This document shows, piece after piece, positions 22,080 to 31,726 of a DNA stretch of 64,000 bases. Every line of letters starts with the position of its first letter. Within the stretch, counting starts at the first letter, position 1. The stretch covers positions 992,001 through 1,056,000 of the forward strand of contig CP038134.1 in assembly GCA_004519485.1 (NCBI GenBank), read 5' to 3'. The notes under the pieces were generated by a model. The model worked only from the letters and a program-made list of their open reading frames with translations. It ran no database searches and was not told the origin of the DNA. A program made the position numbers and the translations under genes. The DNA comes from Nannochloropsis oceanica (lineage: Eukaryota > Sar > Eustigmatophyceae > Eustigmatales > Monodopsidaceae).

Positions 22080-23601
22080 CTGGTGGTGGTGGTTGTGATG
22101 TTTCTGGTGGTGATGATGGTGCAGGTGTGCGAATTAAAGGAGAAGAAGGAGGAGGATATCCTACGCCTTCGATGGCGTTGCTGGTACTGCTGGTGCTCTC
22201 CTCCTCGTCATCACCAGCTCTCATACTCTTGCCCTTCCCCTCTGCTGGCTGCTGCTGCTGTTGCTCCTCCTCCTGCTGCTGCTGTACCTGCTGCTTCTCC
22301 ACCTCCGCCATCGCCTCCCCCAAAACCTCCACGCCCCTCCCCAAGGGAAGCAACAAGGCCAAATTCGCTTTACACGCCACCGTCTCCGGATGAGCCTCGC
22401 CCAGACATGGTGCCAAGATGCCTACTGCCCTCTCGAGCAACCCCTGCGCGGACCATGTCATTTCGTTATCATCCCGACACCCCGCCGCTGCCAAGTGCGA
22501 TAGATCGGTCAGCGACCCGTGGTGAAGGAGGGAGATTAAATGCATGCTTCCCACGGCAGCCAAGCACTGTGCGTAAAGAATGGGATTACATCGGATGCCA
22601 GACGCCCGTGCGTCTTGAAGGGCCCGGAAGATGTAATAAGCGCCTTCTTCTCCTCGATTAGCACGAATAAGGGTACGACCTAAAATCAGGCGGCGACGGG
22701 TGCTCCGTTCGTGGAGATTGAGAAGGTCTGCAGGAAGGTCCCAGACACCTCCTTTGCGGGCCATGGATAAAATGGCTTCTGCTTCTGCTTCTTCTGCAAT
22801 GGAAGAAGAGGAGGAGGTGGGGCAGCTTGCCCCTCCCACTCCTCCACCTTTTGCACCAGCCGTTTCATTTTCCTCCTCCATGTCTGCTGGTGGCCGCATC
22901 AAAGATAATCGTTCCATCTTGTCCGTTAGGCGCGCCGCCCTTTCGGCCATCTCCACTGACTCCTCATCCTCCCATTCCCCCTCCCCGTTCTTCCCCCTTG
23001 CTCGCATGACCTCCGCCATATTACTACAAGCCGCTGATATCAAGTCCTCGTCAGGACGGTAGGCACGTTGAGCCATGTAAAGTGTGCGACTGATGTTTTT
23101 CTGTGCCCCCTCCCCGTCGCCTGCTAGCGCCTTGGCAATGCCCAAGTCATTTAAGACTCCGCCAAGGTCTGTATACGCGTCGTCGCCCGCCCCAGCACCA
23201 CTCACACGAACCGCAACAACCTTGGCGCGTTCGAGGCTTTCCACCGCTTCATTCACCCGGCCTAGTTGCAATAAGGCCAGGCCCCGCAAGTGATAGCCCA
23301 TCCGCAACGCGTGTTCACGTCCCAAGCTCCCTCGTTTGCCCTTTGCGGCCATCTCCACGCTGGCCTGGGCCTGTCTCAGGGCCTCAAGGTACTGTCCCCG
23401 GGCATGGGCATCAAGCGCACTCTCCCACAAAGGGGTAAAGACGGCGGCGTCCAACCCATCCGTGGCCACAGCTGGAGTTTTGGGCCAATTCGCAGCGGGC
23501 ACGGGAGGGGCCCGGGAGAGGGAAGAGAAGGGGGCAGGGGTAAGCAACGTGGGATTGAACCGGCGGAGCAGAAAAGCCCCGCGACTGAAGCACCGGTGCA
23601 T
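21634..23601 (-). CDS. TPR-repeat protein, probably mitochondrial
   Basis: Single open exon, 655 residues. The N-terminus (MHRCFSRGAFLLRRFNPTLL) is basic, free of acidic residues and amphipathic, as in mitochondrial presequences. Helical repeats of TPR type follow: ALDAHARGQYLEALRQAQ, GYHLRGLALLQLGRVNEAVESLERAK, VLNDLGIAKALAGDGEGAQKNI and SAACSNMAEVMRARGKNGE, then LARATLIRANRGEEGAYYIFRAL-like helices and LGEAHPETVACKANLALLL, which recalls kinesin light chain-type TPRs. The last third is low complexity: poly-Gln, Pro-rich, and a run of Ala from a CTG repeat (22026-22077 on the plus strand). No enzyme domain recognised; TPR proteins are scaffolds. Short names cannot be assigned. Confidence 0.8.
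22026..22077. repeat. GCT/AGC trinucleotide repeat in coding sequence
   Basis: About 17 GCT units on the plus strand inside the TPR gene; read on the coding (minus) strand they give a poly-Ala run. Such tracts are prone to length variation. Confidence 0.9.
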
Positions 23602-24116
23602 GGCTGTATCGTATGTGGCAATAATTGTGCATTAAGAGGTGTCGCCGGTTGCTCAGGAGGCACACGCAGAGCGCGCCCGCGGGCCAGCTCGCTCGCTGAC
23701 GAACTTTGTGATGAAAGCAAAAAATAAGTTCAACTACGACACCATGTCCAGGAAGAGGTCACAAAGTGTCTTCCATGCCCGACAAATGCAGCTACAGTTA
23801 CCCGGCACGCCTTTCAATCAAACCTTCTTTCAGCCTCTGGGCTTGCGATTATAGGTGCCACTCGGTACAACAGCCGCAGTGGCTGGGTACAACAGCCGCA
23901 GTGGCTGGAAAGGCCGCCACAAATAAATGTCTTGCGAGGCCCTTGCCTTGGCCAGGTCGTCGACGTGGACGTCTAACAAAAGCAAAGCAGAGAGTGAAAT
24001 CAAAATGAGGTATTTGCTTTACCCTTGCTTCATCCTTACAGCTCAGCATTCGCACTGTCCAAATCTCCCCCCCTCCTCCCCCTCGCTTCCAATCTCCCCT
24101 CCAATCCTGCCTCCAT
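23602..24116. promoter_or_regulatory. Promoter region of the TPR gene; 3' region of the hydrolase gene
   Basis: About 510 bp between two minus-strand genes. It contains a perfect 22-bp tandem duplication at 23864-23907 and a TCCC-rich stretch near 24060-24130. Confidence 0.45.
23864..23907. repeat. 22-bp tandem repeat with internal inverted repeat
   Basis: Two perfect head-to-tail copies of a 22-bp unit; each contains CAGCC and GGCTG separated by 5 bases, so each copy can form a small hairpin or bind a dimeric factor. It lies 263 bp upstream of the TPR gene start. Confidence 0.85.
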
Positions 24117-25760
24117 TTACTTCCCCGCCAGCACCGTGTCCTTGACAAATGCCGCAATGGCTGCGTGCAACTGGTCGATGCCTGGTTGCTCCAATGGGTA
24201 GTGTCCTGCCCCGTCGAGCATCACCGTTTGGACGGGTACCTTGGTGATGCGCTTGAGAAAAAGCTCGCTAGGAGAGTGGGATGGAGGGCAGGTAAGGAAG
24301 GAGATAAGGATATTGACTAGGTGAGAGAAAGAGGGTCATAGATAAGTAGCCAGTCATTCGTGATTAAGGTCGTCGCTGTGTTTGAAATTTCTACCAAGAA
24401 ACACATGGCGTCAAGCCCCATCACTCTCTTCCCTCCTTCCATCCCATTCCTACCTCAACCGCAGTGGCGTCCACTTATCCTCCGCCGGCTGCGTCAGCAA
24501 AATCGGGCAGGTGTCAAACAGCTCTGGCTCCACCGCAGGAGCGTAGCTCATATAATCAGCGAGGAAACGGATGGCGACCCAATTCCCTGCGGAGGACCGG
24601 TCGGAGAGAAAGGCCTTGAGGGCGGGCTTGTTATTAACGAGGGCCCACATCTAGGAAGGGAAGGAGGGAAGAAGGGAGGGAGGGAAGAAGGGAGCGAGTA
24701 AAATAATCATAGTAGACATGTGATTTGAAGTGGGACACGATGCGTTCGGACGGGTTCTCAGGGATCACATTACATGAGAAAACGACAAGACTGTTTCGTG
24801 TCGTCCACTCCTCCCTCCTTCGTGCCCTCCTCCCTCCTTCCCCTCCTTACCTTGCTCGTCAAAGCCATGGGAAGCTTCGTTCCTCCCAACAAGGTATTTT
24901 TAACCATAGCAGCTAAAGGCACTCCCACACGGGAGCCGGCCAGGTCATGCGCCGTAGTATCCCGGACCTACGGGAAGAAGGGAGGGAGGGAGAGAGAAAG
25001 AGAAAGGGCGGCGGTTGAGCAATTGGACAGCATGGATGATGCTCTCCCTCCCTCGCCCCCTCTTTTTCTTCCAACTTACCTCCTGCACCCGCTGGTCCAA
25101 GAACGTCATCCCTACCACGCCTTTCACGTTCTTGTTCCGGGCTGCCACTTGATACGCTAACATGCCTCCAGCGCTCAACCCGTACAACACGATGGGCTTT
25201 CCTCCATTACTCGCGGCTTGGTCATCCACAAAGTCACTTACTAAATCCACCCAGTCGCTGTATATGACCTTGGCTTTCGGGGCTACTTTTGTCGCGCCAT
25301 ACCCCGGACAATCCAAGGCAAGGGAATGGAAATTATGGAGACGCGCGAGGGGCGCCCCAACAAGCAAGGACTGTTGTCGGGCGTTGGTACCGACGCCTGT
25401 ACAAAAAAGGGAGGGTATAGGCAAGGAAACGATTGGTATGGTGGCAGAGAGGACGCGTACGACGCGTCCACAAGTCAAGGGAGGCCGACACGGCAAACAA
25501 ATATATGCCGGCACCATAGCTGTCAAAATCTTTCCAGAGCTCCTCATCCAAATATACATACCGTGAAGCATAATCAGCGTGACGGGCGAACTTGCAGAAT
25601 CCCCGCAGCTGTCTACGTGTACGGCATGGCCCTTGTATGTCCAGGTCGACTCGCTGGGCATTGTCTCGGCGGTGAGATGGAGTTCAGCGGGCAAAAAAAT
25701 CATTTGCTTGCGCCAGGCGGGAGAGTTTTCATAAGTCGTCGTGGCTGTCGTCGCGGCCAT
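24117..25760 (-). CDS. Alpha/beta-hydrolase fold protein
   Basis: Five exons on the minus strand (25760-25562, 25396-25080, 24967-24851, 24650-24454, 24267-24117) join in phase to 326 residues, a normal size. The complete catalytic triad is visible: the nucleophile elbow LYGLSAGGML (Ser in G-L-S-A-G), the acid in QPAEDKWTP, and the His in DGAGHYPLE. The oxyanion-hole loop is LIMLHG, at the end of exon 1. A cap-like helical part lies between residues about 170 and 260. No signal or transit peptide stands out, so a cytosolic hydrolase is likely. The substrate cannot be told. Introns show purine tracts after donors and TCCC tracts before acceptors. Confidence 0.9.
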
Positions 25761-26146
25761 GGTTCCTGCAGTCGTCTAGACGGAGAGATGTGTAACATGT
25801 GTAGCTCAAAGTTAGATGGAGATTAGTTCCAATAGTTCTTTGCTTTCGCGGCATAAACTTCGACACCGGGAATTACATCAAGCGTGTGCCGATGCCGATG
25901 TGAGGCTTAGTACATCTTCACCTCATGCATCTGCTCCGCCCTTCGCATTCCTATCCATAACACGTTCTGATGGGTGCTTGGAAGGAGTAGGGGTGGTGAT
26001 GGGCTTTCCCAGGCTTCTGGGCCGCCTGTAGTATCTCAATCGGAAGGGATCCACCACAATGGCCCGCCTGCCCCACCACTTACCCCTCTGCAACACTGCA
26101 AATTCTAACCTGCTCCCATACATACAAAATACAGCACAAGCCAGAG
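25761..26146. promoter_or_regulatory. Divergent promoter region, hydrolase and PPR genes
   Basis: About 385 bp between divergent start codons; both promoters and 5' UTRs must lie here. No motif recognised. Confidence 0.4.
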
Positions 26147-28382
26147 ATGCAGCGTTTGGTAGCCTTGCGGCAGGCAGTGGGCGCCGGAACTCTTGGCGTC
26201 GTTCGCAACAACATGCCAAGGTATGATGAATATGCGGCGTCCGTCATCGTTGCCCTCCGTTCTCCATGTTGTTCCTCTCACCGCGCACTACCCCACATCC
26301 CACAATCTCACTATCCACTACAGCTCCCTGTCCTCCTTGGCAAGCGGTAACATTTCGTCTGAAGATGTGGTCGCTTCGAGCAGCAGCAACAGCAACACAC
26401 CCACTTGCAAGGGCGTGCCTTCGACTCCTTCCCCCCCTACCACTGCCACCCCTCCTTCCACCCTCCACGACATTATGAAGCAATCTTCTTCCATCTCCTC
26501 TAGCAGCAGCGCCGAAGACCAAGAAGCCCTTCTTCGACAAGCAGGAAAGGAACTTGGACGGGCCTGGAAGCAGGAAGGAGGGGTCAAGCCAGGGATTGCA
26601 AGGTTCGAGCGGATTTTGCTAGGGGAAGATTTGGAGGCGATGGAGCGGTGCTGGAGGGAGATGCGGAAGGAAGGATTGGATTTTTGGCACATGCAGAAAT
26701 TTTTGGGGCTGCTATTGGAAGACCGGCATTTGGACGTGCGTGGTGATGGGGGTTCGTCGTTGTCGAAGCATCATCAACGCCACCACCAGCAGGGAAGGAC
26801 TACGAAGGCCAGCAGTGGGGAGCTCCCCAAGCAGCGACTGCGGCTCGCCTGGTCCATTTTCGACCACATGACAGCAGTTGAAAAGGCGGCTGCAAATAAA
26901 GGACCGCGGAAGGACGGTGCGGCAAAGGCAGCTCAAAACAGCGCAAAGGCAGCTCTGAACAGCGACGATGCAACAGCATCAGCACCAGCAGCATCGGGGG
27001 CCTTGCGTACGATCGCATCCCACCACTGGGGCCGGGTCTACAGTTGCCTCCTCAAGGCTTGTGCCGCCGTCGGGGATGGATCACGGGCCAAGGAGTTGTC
27101 AGACCACATGGAGTCAGCGGGAATCCTTCCTGGGGAAGAGGCGTTGAGCAACCTAGTCATGGCTCTGGCCAAGACCCGGATCCGCCACGAAGCACAAGAG
27201 CATTTTGAGCGCGCTCGCCGTCGAGGGCTTACCCTTTCCTCGGCAGCCAAGAGCTGCCTTATTTCTTGTCATGCCCGTGCATTGGACGGCGCGGCGGCTG
27301 CGCATGTCCTGAGTGCCGCGATCCAGGAAGCGACCTTGAATGATAACCCAGGGCAGGTATCGGGGAACATGGTGAAGAAGGTGTTGGAAGTAGGAATTGA
27401 AACAGGCGATGTCGATGTTTTGCGGCAGGGATTAACGGCACTGTCTGTGCCGGTGGATCGTGGGATGGCACTTCAGATCTTAAATGTTGCGGCAAGGAAG
27501 GGCGATGGGAAGTTGGCGATGGACATGTTCTATGCGTCTGAAGGGTGGGGCTACGCACCTACAGCGTCGGCGTTTAATGCCGTGGTGCAAGCCCTGGGCC
27601 TCTCGAAGAATGACGTGGCAATGCTCAAGGCATTAAATGAAATGTGTGCTTGGGGGTTTTCGCCGTCGTCGGGAACCCTGCATTTGTTGGCGCGACAGCT
27701 GTCTCAATCTGTCACCAGGCTGGACGAGGCCTACAACAATTTGGTGGCCATGCGGAGAGCGAACGAGGAGTATGTGCGAGCGCAGGAGCAACAGATGCAA
27801 GCGGAAGCAAAGGCGGGTGGGGAGGCTAATAGTGGTGGAAAAAGGGGCGAGGGGGCGACGGCTCCGTTTGCGAATGCTCCCTTGCCCGTGAGCGCCTCTG
27901 CCGTCTACCTTATTGTGTTGGGGTGTGCGTACGGTAATCAGCTCGATCGTGCGTTTGCGACCTTTGAAGATTACGGCCCTGTTTTTGGACTGGTGCATGA
28001 CACGGCCGTGTGCAACGCTTTGTTATTAGCCTGTCTCCGCTCGCGCTCGCTGCAGGTAGGGGCGGCCACATCGGTCATGACGGAGATGGATCGCCTCGGC
28101 GTCGCGCCGGACGACGAAACTTGCCACTTGATGGTTCGCATCCTTGTACAGGCCAAGGAAGCGGACGCTAAGAGAGTGGAGCAAGTTCTGTCATTCATGG
28201 ACCAAAAGGGTGTGGTGCCCCGGGCGAGCACCCAGCGGCTTCTTATTTTGTGGCACGCACTGTTAGGGGAACATGACCGGGCGCAAGAGCTACTGAGTGG
28301 ATTGCAAGCACAGGGTGGGTATATGCCATCGTATATTGAAGAGAGATTGCGGCAGATTCGGGAGAATGGGGATCGGTTGTGA
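26147..28382 (+). CDS. Pentatricopeptide repeat (PPR) protein, probably mitochondrial
   Basis: I favour two exons (26147-26220 and 26324-28382, in phase, 710 residues). The short first exon encodes MQRLVALRQAVGAGTLGVVR, a good mitochondrial presequence, and its donor AAG/GTATGA and acceptor CTACAG are sound. The unspliced alternative would start at the ATG at 26223. The protein has helical-pair repeats of about 35 residues with PPR character: YSCLLKACAAVGDGSRAKEL, ALSNLVMALAKTRIRHEAQE, AFNAVVQALGLSKNDVAML, YLIVLGCAYGNQLDRAFATF, VCNALLLACLRSRSLQVGA and HLMVRILVQAKEADAKRVE, many followed by a G-[IVF]-x-P-type turn (AGILPGEE, LGVAPDDE, KGVVPRAS). PPR proteins bind organelle RNA for processing, stability or translation. 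The RNA target is unknown. Confidence 0.85.
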
Positions 28383-29064
28383 GGTGAGAGGGATGACATG
28401 TATGCTTGCCTAAGGAATGCGGGTAGGGATTGGAAAGAACACGATAGTATTAAAATAGAAAAAGAAAAATGTTTTTCAGACATTGAAGTGAGGCGGTAGA
28501 AGCATCAGAAAGATGATGTGAATTTATTTTCGTGTTTTTCTGCATTTGAAAGGGTGTATTTTCAGTATAAGTCGACACAATGCTGAAAATTCTCTTTTAG
28601 AGGGGTTGCTCATTCATTCTCAATTGTTTTGCTTATATGTACCGCCAGGTGTCCCTTCCCCAGCGGTAGGTGTGACATATTATCCACACTTCCCGCCCCT
28701 GCCCCCTTCTTGCTTCTTGCCGTGCCGCACTAGGCAGTCGTCCGTTTGAGAAACGGCACAAGAAGCCGTTTCCCCACCGTTCTGGTTTTATTTGTTCTTC
28801 TTGTTGCTAAAGAAGTGCCTGCGCCCCTCGACCTTTGACCAATCATACTTAAGCAGAAGAATAAGCCAGTGGCCGACAAGTCTTTCCGACATTTGCTTCA
28901 GCTCGGATCTCCTTCCTTACTCCCATATCCTTGGACAGCAATTTACTTACTTGCCCATCAAGCAATTTATCAAGCGATGCGAAACTACCTTGCAAAACTA
29001 ATAAAACCACATTACACACTCGTATAGGACAGTAATCACCTTTTCTCTCTCTTCCATACCTGTA
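28383..29064. other. Intergenic region between two plus-strand genes
   Basis: About 680 bp holding the PPR 3' UTR and the promoter of the SPTKAPS protein gene. AT-rich at 28440-28600. A direct match of ACGGCACAAGAAGCCGT (28751-28767) gives a small inverted repeat ACGGC/GCCGT. No gene seen. Confidence 0.45.
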
Positions 29065-30012
29065 ATGAAGTTCTTCTCCGGCAGTAGCCCCATCTTGCTG
29101 GCTCTTTTTGGGATCCTAGTCGTAAGCCATGGGCCGCGGGCTACGGATGCCGATGCCAGTCTCACAACCAAGGAGGGCTCAGACCCCTCCTTGGTACCTA
29201 CCTTTGTGTCCATGAAAGCTCCATCATTGATGACAAGCTCACCCACGAAAGCCCCATCGGTGGCGACAAGCTCGCCCACAAAAGCCCCGTCGATGGCGAC
29301 ACGCTCGCCTACTGCTGCCGCACCCGCTCCTCCAGCCGTGGCTGATGACCTTCTGCAAGAGGAGAAGGACGAGAATGAGAACCCCGTCGTGGTGATTGAC
29401 ATGAAAGTCGCTGGGGCCACCCGAGAACAAGTAGAGGCAGTGGCAGCCTTGGTCCAGTACATTGCTAATATGCCCTTCCATGTCGCAAACGTATCCAAGA
29501 TCAATGTCACAGTGGAATGGAGGGGTACGGTCGTAGAGGGCGGTGCCAGCCCAACACGCTCCCTTCGTGCATTACCCACGATACCGGTAGTCCATGAAGA
29601 GGATATCTGGGAGCTGGTAAACGATAAGGATAAAAATAAAGGAAAGAAGCAATGCAGCCTAAATGTGGGTGACACGGCCAACGTCACTACCATCACCATT
29701 CATGGCCTGTATGGCAGTGCTCAGAGTATCAAACAAGTGGAAGACTTCCTGTCCTTCCTGTCTTCGGGAATCATTAACATCTGGACGGGGACGGAACATC
29801 TCCCGGCATTCAATTTTGTGTGTGCGTCCGAGGTGCGCATGAGCAATGAAGCTCCCTCCATGCAATTTCAGGTCATGAATGCAGAGGAGGATGACAAGAG
29901 GAAAAGGACGGGTCCTAATGCAGCGGCTATTGCAGTGCCTGTTGTGTTTGGTGTCGTGCTGTTAGGAGCAGTGGGTTTCGTTCTCGTTAAAAAGTTTGGA
30001 GTCGGTGTGTAG
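29065..30012 (+). CDS. Type I membrane protein with SPTKAPS repeats, unknown function
   Basis: Single exon, 315 residues. The N-terminal signal peptide (MKFFSGSSPILLALFGILVV) is followed by three near-identical 11-residue units of pattern KAPS-x-x-T-[SR]-SPT, a Ser/Pro/Thr linker of the kind common in stramenopile cell-surface proteins. The ectodomain (about 105-270) has sequons such as NVSKINVTV and NVTTITIHG and a possible alpha/beta domain with two halves that both look like V-V-I-D/T-I-T strand followed by a helix. A single transmembrane helix near the end (AIAVPVVFGVVLLGAVGFVLV) has a short basic tail. No family recognised. A cell-wall or plasma-membrane surface role is inferred from architecture only. 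Confidence 0.78.
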   Translation: MKFFSGSSPILLALFGILVVSHGPRATDADASLTTKEGSDPSLVPTFVSMKAPSLMTSSPTKAPSVATSSPTKAPSMATRSPTAAAPAPPAVADDLLQEEKDENENPVVVIDMKVAGATREQVEAVAALVQYIANMPFHVANVSKINVTVEWRGTVVEGGASPTRSLRALPTIPVVHEEDIWELVNDKDKNKGKKQCSLNVGDTANVTTITIHGLYGSAQSIKQVEDFLSFLSSGIINIWTGTEHLPAFNFVCASEVRMSNEAPSMQFQVMNAEEDDKRKRTGPNAAAIAVPVVFGVVLLGAVGFVLVKKFGVGV

Positions 30013-30363
30013 AGAAGTGACTATTTGATTGTCGGGCGAGAAGAGAGCAATTGTGTGTACATGTATGAATGTGTGTGCATTCATGTGAACGAATAACGAG
30101 TGAAATAAAGAATGGAAGTGTGCAAGCGAGAGAGCGTATGTGCATGTGCGTGAAGAAGGCAACCGGACAATTAACCGACAACAATCGTCACGGGAAAGGG
30201 TGTTCCGATAGGGGAAAAGGGGCGTGTGAGTGGAACTCACATGTTACCAGAAAGCGAAAAGAGAAGCATAAGGACAAAGCAAGAGAAATGAGCCCCAAGA
30301 ATACACATGAAATTACCTTCTTTGTTTCTTTTTTCACTATTTTTCATTATATTAACGAACCAC
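30013..30363. other. Convergent 3' region, SPTKAPS protein and UreF
   Basis: About 350 bp, AT-rich towards 30310-30370, between facing stop codons. It has TGTGTGCAT/ATGTGCATG words near 30055-30150. No gene seen. Confidence 0.4.
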
Positions 30364-31281
30364 TCAACTTATGAACAATCGCGAATACAATTTCTCGTGC
30401 GCACCCTGCAAGATATCCAGCAAAGGATTATCTTGTCGTGGTTCCCGTCTTTCCTCTCTTCTTGCTCCCTCCTCCAGGCACCGCGTCACAATGGCCTCGG
30501 CGTCCTGGTACATTAACATTTGCAACCGCACTGCCTGCAAAGGTCCGACAAGCCCAAGCCTCGTCGCTGCGGCCATCAAATCACGCAGCACCAAGTAACA
30601 AAACATGCGGGACGTTGTGATTACGTCCACCCCCAAGGCTCGACAAAGCCAGCCAAAGAGAGGGGCCTGGTGACCCTTAACGGGGAGAAGTTGTGGTGGT
30701 ACTGCTCCATTTCTTCCTTCGCTTCCCCCCGCTGCTTTTGCTGGTGGTCGTCCTCGCACTTGGTCCCTTGCATGACAAAGCCATCGTCGATTTTGGGGAG
30801 AAATAGTGGGGAAATTATCGCAGGCTAGACGAAGCAATGCTTGGCCCTGCGAGACTGAAGCACGACGCCCACCCTCGGTGGTTAGCAGGGCGTGGCACTG
30901 ACGGTCTAGACTTGCCCATGCCATGACAAGAGGTTGTGCTGATGGAGGAGAAGATCCAGGTCTGCCTGGTACTTCCATGGCTTCAGCGGCGGCGTACGCC
31001 GCCCGAACCAAGGGCAAGAGGAGCATGGCCTGTTGCTGCACGGTCTGGCGGGCAAAGACAAGCAACCCCGCAACGCGGGCCTCCTTGTCCCCGCTCGCGC
31101 CCCCCTTGAGTTCGAACTGCCCCATCTGCATCGCGGCCTCGAGGCCGTAGGAATGTGCAAAGCCGCCGGTGGGCAAGTTAGAATCCATCATTTGCCAGAC
31201 GCACCAGGCCAGGGCGGGCGAGGGAGGGGAGGAGGAAACTTGGTTTAGGGAGGCCGGCGGCAGCGGCAGGACTTCGTCCAT
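30364..31281 (-). CDS. UreF: Urease accessory protein UreF
   Basis: Single exon, 305 residues from the ATG at 31281; the frame is open upstream without an ATG. The family hallmark near the N-terminus is clear: LAWCVWQMMDSNLPTGGFAHSYGLEAAMQ (positions 31110-31220), the LQ-aDs-lPtGGfahs-GlE block of UreF. Further conserved helices are QGQALLRLACDNF, HQAPLFGWLCRALGVD, MFCYLVLRDLMAAATRLGLVGPLQAV and the C-terminal NPLLDILQGAHEKLYSRLFIS. UreF works with UreD/UreH and UreG to load nickel into urease in the cytosol, so the organism should have a nickel urease. No urease gene lies in this window. About 12 kb away is argininosuccinate lyase, another urea-related gene, but nothing shows shared control. 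Confidence 0.95.
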   Translation of the reverse strand: MDEVLPLPPASLNQVSSSPPSPALAWCVWQMMDSNLPTGGFAHSYGLEAAMQMGQFELKGGASGDKEARVAGLLVFARQTVQQQAMLLLPLVRAAYAAAEAMEVPGRPGSSPPSAQPLVMAWASLDRQCHALLTTEGGRRASVSQGQALLRLACDNFPTISPQNRRWLCHARDQVRGRPPAKAAGGSEGRNGAVPPQLLPVKGHQAPLFGWLCRALGVDVITTSRMFCYLVLRDLMAAATRLGLVGPLQAVRLQMLMYQDAEAIVTRCLEEGARREERREPRQDNPLLDILQGAHEKLYSRLFIS

Positions 31282-31726
31282 GGAGGACAACTAACGCCTG
31301 CAACAACCACGGCGCTACCCCTTGCGCCAGAGTGAGGTAGTGCCTGTGAATGAGTGTCGTACATGTAGGGTGTGTGTGGGATATGGGTTGAGTCTAATGC
31401 GCCGCAGTGCCAAGCCACACGCAGCGAGAGAGAAGTCAACCTTGTTCCGTGTCGTTCTTCACTACCGTAGTGACTACTACTCGCTCGGGGGTCCCTTTTA
31501 CCAAGCCCAAACTCTTAACAAACTACATTCATTCCCTCCCCAAAACAGCTTTGAGGACAGCTAGTATCATCTGGATCGCCTGGTCGGGCCGCTTACTTCC
31601 CGGTTCCTGTTAGAATCCGCCTTGTAACGCGCCATCCTTTCCGGCCATCCTCCCCATCATCACCCTATTGCTCCCCCAGCCCCTCCTTCTTTAGCAGAAT
31701 CATAACATCTCTATTACGCAGCTGTC
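31282..31726. promoter_or_regulatory. Divergent promoter region, UreF and CID-domain gene
   Basis: About 445 bp between divergent start codons. No defined promoter motif. Confidence 0.4.
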
